Source: Solimonas sp040391865 (GTDB taxonomy: Bacteria > Pseudomonadota > Gammaproteobacteria > Nevskiales > Nevskiaceae). Taken from it: a stretch of DNA of 7,639 nucleotides. Under the pieces are notes generated by a model, which did no database searches, was not told where the DNA came from, and saw only the letters and a program-made list of their open reading frames with translations. The DNA lies in NCBI GenBank assembly GCA_040391865.1, contig JBEBWZ010000154.1:1-7639 (forward strand), given 5' to 3'. Shown in pieces: positions 1 to 5,008 of this stretch. Within the stretch, counting starts at the first letter, position 1. The number at the start of each line of letters is the position of its first letter. A program made the position numbers and the translations under genes.

Positions 1-139
1 GGTAGTCGTTGTACTTCCGCTCCGCATCGGCCGTGTTGTAACCGCGCAGCAGGGCTTCTCGCATGATCTCGTCACGGGTGGCCGCTGCATGACTCTGGCC
101 GGCAACGAAAAGCAGCACCAGCAACAGGAAGGGTTTCAT
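1..139 (-). CDS. Exported protein of unknown function, N-terminal part only
   Basis: Reading leftwards from the ATG at 137-139 gives 46 codons before the window ends, so only the N-terminus is visible. It begins with a classic Sec signal peptide: Lys at position 2, a Leu/Val/Phe-rich core at about residues 4-13, and a likely cleavage site after Ser-His-Ala near residue 18. The start of the mature protein is polar and charged, with TRDEIM, then ALLRGYN, then DAERKYND, and looks helical. I do not recognise the family. The ribosome-binding signal upstream is only a weak purine stretch. The gene lies on the same strand as the accessory genes to its right but is separated from them by more than 300 bases. 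The signal peptide is well supported; the function is unknown. Confidence 0.7.
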   Translation of the reverse strand, partial: MKPFLLLVLLFVAGQSHAAATRDEIMREALLRGYNTADAERKYNDY

Positions 140-482
140 CGATTGGTTCTTTGTGAATGCTGCTGCGAGTGAAAGGACTGACAATATTTGCGGCACTCCA
201 AGCCGGAACGCCGCGCGTGACGCCACATACTCCAGCTTTTTGGCCGCAGAGCCTAGTGCAGCGAAAGGCGGCGGGTTCAGTTGGATTCTCAGGGCTGGCA
301 GATAAAGGCTGCACCCCCTGTTCTTGGTATGGAGTCGAAAATTTAGGTGCCAGGCGAAAGGGGGGCTATCGACTTCCGGCACCGTACACCATTGGTGTGG
401 TTGTTCCGGGACGGGTCAGCAAGCAGAGCCTGCACGCTCGGCGAAAATCGAGTGGCGTGAGTAGTTAACGCGCCACAGTCGC
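140..482. other. Gene-free stretch between the exported-protein gene and the GFA gene
   Basis: I see no convincing coding region on either strand. The open frames here (157-468 on plus, 72-314 on minus) have unnatural composition, no plausible ribosome-binding site and no recognisable motif. No tRNA, recombination site or transposon end was recognised. The one distinctive element is a short perfect palindrome at 386-398. The stretch should hold the promoter of the exported-protein gene and the 3' end of the GFA transcript, but I found no clear -35/-10 pair and no hairpin followed by a U-run. Confidence 0.5.
386..398. repeat. Perfect 13-bp palindrome, possible operator
   Basis: ACACCATTGGTGT is an inverted repeat with 6-bp arms and a single central base. 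The loop is too small for an RNA hairpin, so if it is functional it would more likely be a protein-binding dyad. A palindrome this short can also arise by chance, and no second copy was noticed. Confidence 0.3.
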
Positions 483-863
483 CTATTCAGACCGATCAGA
501 CGGATGATTGATGCCGTCAAGAATCGGCACCTCACCAAGATCAAGCGGATTGACGCCTTCGAGGCAGCCGACGTTGAAGCTGAACTGCTCGGGATTGGAA
601 CGTCGTTGATGGTGGGTGTAGATACCGCACACCGAGCAGAAGTAGTGCTTGGCGGTCATGGTGTTGAACTGATAAAGGGTCAACTTGTCGGCACCTTTCA
701 GGATGCGGAGGCCGTCAAGAACGAGCGAGGCCGCGATAGCGCCACGCATTCTGCAAAGAGAGCAACTGCAGCGCCTGGGGTTCTCCAGGCCGTTGGGTAG
801 AGTGAGTTCAAACTGCACAGCGCCACAATGACAAGACGCTCGATGTACTGGTTTGATGTTCAC
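483..863 (-). CDS. GFA/CENP-V family zinc-binding protein
   Basis: This is a 126-residue protein of the Gfa (glutathione-dependent formaldehyde-activating enzyme)/CENP-V family, and its length is normal for a single-domain member. The family's zinc ligands are all in place: Cys11 and Cys13 in CHCGAVQFE, then Cys32, Cys34 and Cys37 in the RCSCSLCR stretch, and Cys76 and Cys79 in YFCSVCGIY, followed by the typical HHQRRS segment. Gfa itself was described as speeding up S-hydroxymethylglutathione formation. Most homologues have no demonstrated activity, so a formaldehyde role should not be assumed. The start is GTG at 861-863; an AGAAGG purine block lies about 10 bases upstream and no in-frame ATG is near. 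It stands alone, 288 bp from the next gene, in an AT-richer accessory block. The family assignment is firm; the substrate is unknown. Confidence 0.88.
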   Translation of the reverse strand: MNIKPVHRASCHCGAVQFELTLPNGLENPRRCSCSLCRMRGAIAASLVLDGLRILKGADKLTLYQFNTMTAKHYFCSVCGIYTHHQRRSNPEQFSFNVGCLEGVNPLDLGEVPILDGINHPSDRSE

Positions 864-886
864 GACCTATGCACCTTCTAGTGACG

Positions 887-900
887 CCCCAGTTTTGGGG
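887..900 (-). repeat. Short hairpin/dyad in the GFA leader
   Basis: CCCCA and TGGGG form 5-bp arms around a 4-base spacer, 24-37 bases upstream of the GTG start of the GFA gene. A G-T wobble and a C-G pair could extend the stem outside the arms. It lies just upstream of the purine-rich ribosome-binding block. It could be a leader hairpin that modulates translation, or a protein-binding dyad. There is no T-run beside it, so it is not a terminator. Confidence 0.35.
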
Positions 901-944
901 TGATCTCAGAAAGTGTATCGATAATACGGTGCTTTAGGATGTTG

Positions 945-982
945 AGTTGAAGGTCAAGAAGGTTGCTATAACCTTTTCAACT
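945..982. repeat. Two-part interrupted inverted repeat (bulged hairpin)
   Basis: The outer arms AGTTGAA (945-951) and TTCAACT (976-982) enclose inner arms AAGGTT (959-964) and AACCTT (970-975) around a GCTAT loop. The right arms are contiguous while the left arms are separated by seven bases (952-958), giving 13 potential pairs with a one-sided bulge. No T-run follows on either strand, so it is a poor terminator. Arm polarity (GTT outermost on the 5' side) is opposite to that of integron attC ends. Function unknown. Confidence 0.45.
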
Positions 983-1151
983 GCCCTGAAAAATCCTTGA
1001 CCGAAAGAAGCGCGAGAGATTTAGATGGTTTTCTTTTTTTGGGAAATGCAGCGATTTCTAATGATAAACCCAAATTTACGTTTCACCCCTTGGCATTGAG
1101 GACATGGAGTTTCAACGTGGAGCTCTAATAGAACCGCCTGCTAGGCTTTGG

Positions 1152-1535
1152 CTATCCACTTTTGCTATTCCTTGATGCCAGAAAGCCTTCCTTGACCCAA
1201 AAAGCCGCCAAAACAGCTAACCAGAGGAAACCTATAGGGACCAAGGATACAATGGCAACGCGGAAATAGCGCACTTCAAGCTGCTTCTCCTTTCCCTTGT
1301 TGGACTGAATACGAGAAAGATCTTCCAGTCGCGGAGGACGATCTGCCATTTCAGAAAGAGATGGCACTAAATGGTCACGTGAAGGCCACTTCCAAAAAAA
1401 ATACTTTGGCGGTGCCCTGTCAAAGCGATCGTATAAATTTATAGATTGTCGCTCGAAAACAAGAAAAGTTGCGCACCCGGCAACCCAAAATGCAGACAGC
1501 ACAACTAGTAAACGTCTCCAACCTTGGCTTATCAC
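1152..1535 (-). CDS. Small membrane protein with two hydrophobic segments
   Basis: This 127-residue protein begins with a basic Arg-Arg pair followed by a hydrophobic segment (about residues 9-27). A hydrophilic middle rich in Arg, Asp, Pro and Lys (about 28-90) follows, then a second hydrophobic segment (about 92-114) and a short polar tail. The natural reading is an inner-membrane protein with two helices enclosing a soluble loop. The first segment contains Val-Ala-Gly-Cys at residues 18-21, which resembles a lipobox. The residues after the Cys are still hydrophobic (ATFLVF), so lipidation is less likely than a plain membrane helix. The architecture resembles conserved small hypothetical proteins of proteobacteria, but I cannot name a family. 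The start is GTG at 1533-1535, with a weak AGG about 10 bases upstream. It lies 50 bp downstream of the HEPN gene on the same strand. Confidence 0.7.
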   Translation of the reverse strand: MISQGWRRLLVVLSAFWVAGCATFLVFERQSINLYDRFDRAPPKYFFWKWPSRDHLVPSLSEMADRPPRLEDLSRIQSNKGKEKQLEVRYFRVAIVSLVPIGFLWLAVLAAFWVKEGFLASRNSKSG

Positions 1536-1553
1536 AGAAAGGCACCTGAATTT

Positions 1554-1559
1554 ACTATA
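1554..1559 (-). promoter_or_regulatory. Candidate -10 element upstream of the two-helix membrane protein gene
   Basis: The minus strand reads TATAGT here, a 5-of-6 match to the sigma-70 -10 consensus, in a very AT-rich 50 bp gap. No good -35 hexamer sits 16-18 bases upstream, and the implied leader would be only about a dozen bases. The gene may therefore instead be read through from the HEPN gene. Weak support. Confidence 0.2.
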
Positions 1560-1585
1560 AATTGATTTTTTGGAATATCTGCCCG

Positions 1586-2413
1586 TCAGTCATCTTTGTC
1601 TAGCCGATGTCGACCTGAGCAGTAATAACAACGACCTTCTGTCTCCCCGGCTTCATGCTCCCAGTACACCAACTCCCCTTGCATTGTGCGGACCCCGCAA
1701 ATATCACACGAAGCAGGCAGTTCCTCGCTTTCCTCGTTGCCACAGAATGTGCATCGATAGCCGGTGATCGAGTCTTCACATAGAACAAGCGTAGATAGAT
1801 CACACTCTGGGCAATTAAGGCGAACAGGATCGGCATCTGGGTCCGAAGAGTAATCTACGGGATTGTCCTCTTCTACCTGGTCCGCCTGTTTGATAGCGTC
1901 TCGAACATTGAATTCATACTCATCCGAAAGAACCTCAAAGGTATCTTTCGTGTGGGCAGGGATAAAATTCCCGATATCTAGATCGCTGTACTCATCGACG
2001 AAATCCATCACAGAGCGAAATAGACGCCCGATAGTAGTACGAACCTGTGGAACATCCATTGTAAATTTGTGATGTTCTATTTCATTTCTTAGTCGCTTAA
2101 TCCACTCAAGGTCCTTTCTCAACTCGGGAGATACGGTGTCAGGAGCTTCGTTGTTGATGAAGTTAACTGCCTCCCAGAGGCCAATAGTTTTATTCTTGTC
2201 GAGCTTCTGCGAAAAAGGGTCTTTGTAAATAAGCAACGGATGCTTTGAAGCAATGTGATGCTTGAATAGTAATTCTATGAAGTGAGACATGTGGAGGACA
2301 GAGAATTTGTACGCTTTTACGTTCCCTGCATCACCTTCCTCGAACTTAGACAACGCCTCCGCGAGGCTGTCGAGGGCGTTTTCCAGCAAGCCTAGTTCAT
2401 GTGATTTAGCCAT
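1586..2413 (-). CDS. HEPN-domain protein with two C-terminal zinc ribbons
   Basis: This 275-residue protein has a helical N-terminal half with the signature of a HEPN domain. A first long helix (about residues 32-53, AYKFSVLHMSHFIELLFKHH) is followed by a conserved-looking RLRNEIEHH segment. That segment contains Arg109 and His114 in the RX4H arrangement used as the active site of HEPN ribonucleases, with the usual Asn after the Arg. An acidic linker (about 178-198) leads to two Cys4 zinc ribbons: Cys201/Cys204 with Cys221/Cys224, and Cys236/Cys239 with Cys262/Cys265; Cys212 is extra. The start is ATG at 2411-2413 with only a weak ribosome-binding site. The upstream membrane-protein gene stops 15 bp before it, so coupled expression is likely. 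HEPN proteins of this kind include toxins, abortive-infection and other defence RNases, but some are catalytically silent scaffolds. RNase activity and a defence role are inference. Fold confidence is good; function is open. Confidence 0.8.
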   Translation of the reverse strand: MAKSHELGLLENALDSLAEALSKFEEGDAGNVKAYKFSVLHMSHFIELLFKHHIASKHPLLIYKDPFSQKLDKNKTIGLWEAVNFINNEAPDTVSPELRKDLEWIKRLRNEIEHHKFTMDVPQVRTTIGRLFRSVMDFVDEYSDLDIGNFIPAHTKDTFEVLSDEYEFNVRDAIKQADQVEEDNPVDYSSDPDADPVRLNCPECDLSTLVLCEDSITGYRCTFCGNEESEELPASCDICGVRTMQGELVYWEHEAGETEGRCYYCSGRHRLDKDD

Positions 2414-2428
2414 GGTCCAATACCGAGG

Positions 2429-3031
2429 TTAACTCGCGGAGCCGCCAGAGGCGGCCACGTCGAACTGAACCGTGGGTTGGGCTTCGTGGCCGACCGAATC
2501 TCGGAGACCTGCCGATCGCCACACTAGCTCTCGAACCCAAACCTGCTTGTCTTGCTTGGGCTTTGAAAGCGCCTCAAGGCGGCAAGTAAAAACATAAGGA
2601 CAGCGAGCAGTGACGAGGAAGTGAGCCTGTATTTCACTGACCGTTCCCGGCTCTAAGACTGTGCTGGCCCAATGCTCCCATGGTCGCCTGACATAGAGCT
2701 CATTGAGGTTGCCGAGCCTGGGCCCGATTGCCCCGATTGGAGTCGCATCCGGTAATACGTAAGCCGTAACCCGAGTTTCCTTTGTATTGACATATAGGGG
2801 TACGGACCCGCAGTTACGCCATTTGCAACTGACGGTTATGACCTCGCGCCCATCGCCGACGAGCACGCTCTCCGCCGTGATGGTGCCATCGAATGAAGGA
2901 ATCGCTGCCCGCTTCCTGAGGTACTCAGACAGCGACCAGCGCCAGAAGGCCCAGATACCAGCTAGAACGATGCCGACTGCAGTGACTAGACTTTCGATGC
3001 TTTGTGCAACGTTGGTATCTGGAAGTGTCAT
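2429..3031 (-). CDS. Single-pass membrane protein with a beta-rich soluble domain
   Basis: Starting at the ATG at 3029-3031 the product is 200 residues. A short polar N-terminus is followed by one transmembrane helix (about residues 13-31, rich in Val, Leu, Ile and Trp) and then a basic stop-transfer stretch (SEYLRKRA). The rest is predominantly beta-like, with alternating hydrophobic residues (GTITAESVLV, EVITVSCKWRN, RVTAYVLP, TVSEIQAHFLV), so the soluble part is probably a cytoplasmic immunoglobulin-like or similar sandwich. I do not recognise a named family. A longer version starting at TTG (3065-3067) adds 12 residues and has a better-spaced AGG upstream. I prefer the ATG because it puts the helix nearer the N-terminus, but its own purine block (AAAAGG) sits only one base away, so the choice is open. 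The stop is 15 bp from the HEPN gene, suggesting an operon and a joint function. Confidence 0.72.
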   Translation of the reverse strand: MTLPDTNVAQSIESLVTAVGIVLAGIWAFWRWSLSEYLRKRAAIPSFDGTITAESVLVGDGREVITVSCKWRNCGSVPLYVNTKETRVTAYVLPDATPIGAIGPRLGNLNELYVRRPWEHWASTVLEPGTVSEIQAHFLVTARCPYVFTCRLEALSKPKQDKQVWVRELVWRSAGLRDSVGHEAQPTVQFDVAASGGSAS

Positions 3032-3032
3032 G

Positions 3033-3152
3033 CCTTTTCTGCCAACTAGATTTATACGGCAGTCCAATATGCTGCCTAAGTCGTGCAGAGAAATATACTG
3101 TCCATTCGGTCAGGTACTTACATCCGGGTTTTCCATTTCGGCCGACTAAATT
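3033..3152 (-). repeat. Imperfect 20-bp direct repeat, copies exactly 100 bp apart
   Basis: On the minus strand, AATCTAGTTGGCAGAAAAGG (3033-3052) and AATTTAGTCGGCCGAAATGG (3133-3152) match at 16 of 20 positions. The proximal copy ends one base before the preferred ATG of the membrane-protein gene; the distal copy lies upstream of the candidate -10. They could be duplicated regulator sites, the trace of a small duplication, or chance. Confidence 0.35.
3092..3097 (-). promoter_or_regulatory. Candidate -10 element for the membrane protein/HEPN operon
   Basis: The minus strand reads TATATT, a 5-of-6 match to the sigma-70 -10 consensus, in the AT-rich leader upstream of the membrane-protein gene. 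The hexamer 17 bases upstream does not resemble TTGACA. Transcription from here would start close to 3085, upstream of both candidate start codons (TTG 3067 and ATG 3031). Confidence 0.22.
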
Positions 3153-3444
3153 GTTCCGGATAGTTGTGTGGCGTTCTGCAGCCCCTTTCGATATCGCTGA
3201 ACAGAGAGGTGAGATATCTCGGGCTTTCCAGCGCAGTTTGGGGCGCTCGGCTCCGAGACGGAATTGCCCCGGTTTCGGGCACATGCGCCGGGGTGATCTT
3301 CCGGCGGTGGTAACCCGAGCGACAGGGCTTCGTATTTATCTGTTGGGCTGGCTCAGCGCCGGCCAGCAAAATGGAGATGGCGCCTGTTCGCCGCGCCGCG
3401 CTGCGCATGAGACAATGCCGCCCTGCATTTTCGGGGCTGTAACG

Positions 3445-4305
3445 ATGTCCGCCGTAATTGATGACGTCCGCCGCGACGTCCACGAACAAAACAAGCTCAC
3501 CAAACGTCTGCGCCGCCAGGTCGGCCAGGCGGTCATGGACTACAACATGATCGTCGAGGGCGACAAGGTGATGGTGTGCCTGTCGGGCGGCAAGGACAGC
3601 TACACGATGCTGGACCTGCTGCTGCAGCTGCAGGCGAAGGCGCCGGTGAAGTTCGAGCTGGTGGCGGTGAACCTGGACCAGAAGCAGCCGGATTTCCCCG
3701 AGCAGGTGCTGCCGGACTACCTGCGGGCGCTGGGCGTGCCGTTCCACATCATCGAGCAGGACACCTATTCGGTGGTCAAGCGCGTGATCCCGGAAGGCAA
3801 GACCATGTGCTCGCTGTGCTCGCGGCTGCGCCGCGGCGCGCTGTACACCTATGCCGAGGCGAACGGCTTTACCAAGATTGCGCTCGGGCATCACAAGGAC
3901 GACATCGTCGCGACCTTCTTCCTGAACCTGTTCCACGGCGGCAAGCTGGCGGCGATGCCACCCAAGCTGCAGTCGGACGACGGCCGCAACGTGGTGATCC
4001 GGCCGCTGGCGTATTGCCGCGAGCGCGACATCATCCGCTACGCCGATGCGCGCCAGTTCCCGATCATTCCCTGCAATCTGTGCGGTACGCAGGAGCAGCT
4101 GCAGCGCAAGCAGATCCGCAAGATGATGACGGCCTGGGAGCAGGAGCATTCGGCGCGGATCGAGCAGGTGTTTGCGGCGTTGACCAATGTCGCGCCGTCG
4201 CAGCTGGCCGATCCCAAGCTGTTCAACTTCGCCGCCCTGGGCGGCGACACGGTGCCTGCCGGCAGCTGGTTGATGCCCGAGGCCACCGCGACGGACGCCG
4301 GTTGA
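3445..4305 (+). CDS. ttcA: tRNA 2-thiocytidine(32) synthetase TtcA
   Basis: This 286-residue protein is TtcA, the cytoplasmic iron-sulfur enzyme that adenylates and thiolates C32 of certain tRNAs to give 2-thiocytidine. The PP-loop ATPase motif SGGKDS is at residues 47-52. The Cys pair CSLC is at 122-125, the same numbering as in the E. coli enzyme, and the third cluster-ligand Cys is Cys213 in PCNLCGTQ. The LGHHKDDIVATFFLNLF block (147-163) and the surrounding sequence are also typical, and the length is close to the family norm. The start is ATG at 3445; the frame stays open far upstream, but the family N-terminus fits this position and the upstream extension is not protein-like. It is the first gene of a plus-strand operon: its stop is 8 bp before the HCCA-isomerase-like gene. 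Codon use is strongly GC-biased, unlike the genes to its left. Very secure assignment. Confidence 0.97.
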   Translation: MSAVIDDVRRDVHEQNKLTKRLRRQVGQAVMDYNMIVEGDKVMVCLSGGKDSYTMLDLLLQLQAKAPVKFELVAVNLDQKQPDFPEQVLPDYLRALGVPFHIIEQDTYSVVKRVIPEGKTMCSLCSRLRRGALYTYAEANGFTKIALGHHKDDIVATFFLNLFHGGKLAAMPPKLQSDDGRNVVIRPLAYCRERDIIRYADARQFPIIPCNLCGTQEQLQRKQIRKMMTAWEQEHSARIEQVFAALTNVAPSQLADPKLFNFAALGGDTVPAGSWLMPEATATDAG

Positions 4306-4313
4306 ATTCGCCC

Positions 4314-4991
4314 ATGGCCCGCGACGATTACGACGATCCGTCGCGGCTGTACTTCTTTCTCGATTTCATTTCGCACAACGTCTGGCTGGCCTGGTATCGC
4401 ATCGGCGCGATCGCCGACCGTCATGGTCTGACGCTGGAGCCGGTGCCGGTGCTGTTCGGCGGCTTGCTGAAGGCGCACGGCCAGTTGGGCCCGGCGGAAG
4501 TGCCGCCCAAATCCCGCTGGATGATCGGCAACGTGTTGCGCAAGGCGCAGCGCGACGGTATTCCGATCGCGCCGCCCGCGTCGCATCCTTTCAATCCGCT
4601 GCTGGCTTTGCGTGTGGCCTGTTGTGAACGGTTGCCCGCGCAGAGGGTGGCGTTGTGCGACCGCCTGTTCCGCGCGGCCTGGGTGGAGAGTCGTGCGCTG
4701 CAATCGGCGGAGGTGGTCGCGGAGGTATTGCGCGAAGCCGGGCTCGATGCCGACGCCGTGCTGCAGCAGGCGGCGCAGCCCGCTGCCAAGGATCGCTTGC
4801 GGATCAACACCGAGACCGCGCTGCAGGCGGGGGTGTTCGGCGTGCCGGCGATGAGGGTGCGCGGCCAGTTGTTCTGGGGTTACGACGATCTCGCCGACCT
4901 GAGCCGCTTTCTCGAAGGCGAGCCGCCGCTGAGTGCCGAGCAACTGGCACCGTGGCTGCAAGTGCGGCCTTCGACACAAAGGCCGCGATAG
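4314..4991 (+). CDS. 2-hydroxychromene-2-carboxylate isomerase/DsbA-like thioredoxin-fold protein
   Basis: This 225-residue protein belongs to the HCCA-isomerase (kappa-GST/DsbA-like) family. It opens with the beta strand YFFLDFIS (residues 13-20), in which Ser20 occupies the glutathione-contacting serine position. Usually the motif is DFxSPxSY; here the serine is followed by His-Asn-Val rather than Pro. A helical insertion in the middle includes the conserved PPKSRWM-type segment. The C-terminal hallmarks are AGVFGVPAM (cis-Pro loop) followed by GQLFWGYDDLADLSRFLEG. Characterised members isomerise an intermediate of naphthalene breakdown using glutathione. No other aromatic-degradation gene is nearby, so that substrate is doubtful and a general glutathione or thiol-related role is more likely. 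It starts 8 bp after the ttcA stop without a clear ribosome-binding site, which suggests translational coupling, and ends 17 bp before the GumN gene. Confidence 0.88.
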   Translation: MARDDYDDPSRLYFFLDFISHNVWLAWYRIGAIADRHGLTLEPVPVLFGGLLKAHGQLGPAEVPPKSRWMIGNVLRKAQRDGIPIAPPASHPFNPLLALRVACCERLPAQRVALCDRLFRAAWVESRALQSAEVVAEVLREAGLDADAVLQQAAQPAAKDRLRINTETALQAGVFGVPAMRVRGQLFWGYDDLADLSRFLEGEPPLSAEQLAPWLQVRPSTQRPR

Positions 4992-5008
4992 GCCATCCGG
5001 GACAAGAC

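Larger units (their letters stand above)
864..1151. other. AT-rich intergenic region upstream of the GFA gene
   Basis: This region holds the presumed promoter and leader of the GFA gene on the minus strand. A TATTAT -10-like element lies at 921-926 (minus), but no good -35 is spaced for it; a TTGACC further upstream is 25 bases away. It also contains two inverted repeats (887-900 and 945-982), a T-rich run at 1026-1040, and a start-less reading frame on the minus strand (1021-1134) that encodes a CPxC motif and may be a gene relic. I see no proper rho-independent terminator for the gene ending at 1152. Confidence 0.4.
3032..3444. other. Divergent intergenic region between the accessory block and the ttcA operon
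   Basis: This gap separates minus-strand accessory genes from the plus-strand ttcA operon and should carry promoters in both directions. Composition changes across it, AT-rich up to about 3170 and GC-rich from about 3230, so the edge of the presumed insertion may lie here. Visible elements are a 100-bp-spaced imperfect repeat (3033-3052 and 3133-3152), the palindrome GAGATATCTC at 3211-3220, and an AT-rich TATTTA at 3333-3338 that could be a -10 for ttcA but lacks a good -35. Long open frames cross the region on both strands but show no coding character. Confidence 0.45.

Noticed and set aside
157..468. 103-codon plus-strand open frame
   Set aside because: No ribosome-binding site, no motif, irregular composition, and it lies in an otherwise gene-free stretch.
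921..960. MerR-type promoter (TTGACCTTCAACT) for the GFA gene
   Set aside because: The -35-like TTGACC is 25 bases from the TATTAT element, too far even for the 19-20 bp spacers of MerR promoters, and the dyad is poor.
460..982. Integron cassette with attC around the GFA gene
   Set aside because: GFA genes can occur in integron cassettes, but no RYYYAAC...GTTRRRY pair is placed around it; the 945-982 hairpin has the opposite arm polarity, and no integrase is present.
1026..1040. T-rich run as a rho-independent terminator
   Set aside because: No stable stem precedes the run on the plus strand, and no plus-strand gene ends there.
2925..3284. Minus-strand open frame upstream of and overlapping the membrane-protein gene
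   Set aside because: It overlaps the membrane-protein gene in another frame, with no ribosome-binding site, motif or natural composition.
3004..3444. N-terminal extension of ttcA up to 3004
   Set aside because: The frame happens to stay open, but the added residues look like translated non-coding DNA and the TtcA family N-terminus fits ATG 3445.
140..3444. Attachment-site direct repeats bounding the accessory block
   Set aside because: By eye only short chance matches (for example TTCCGGC) are shared by the two flanks, with no tRNA gene or integrase nearby.
3118..4149. 343-codon open frame on the minus strand opposite ttcA
   Set aside because: Its translation is an Arg/Leu/His/Gln-rich shadow of a GC-rich gene; ttcA on the plus strand has all catalytic motifs in place.
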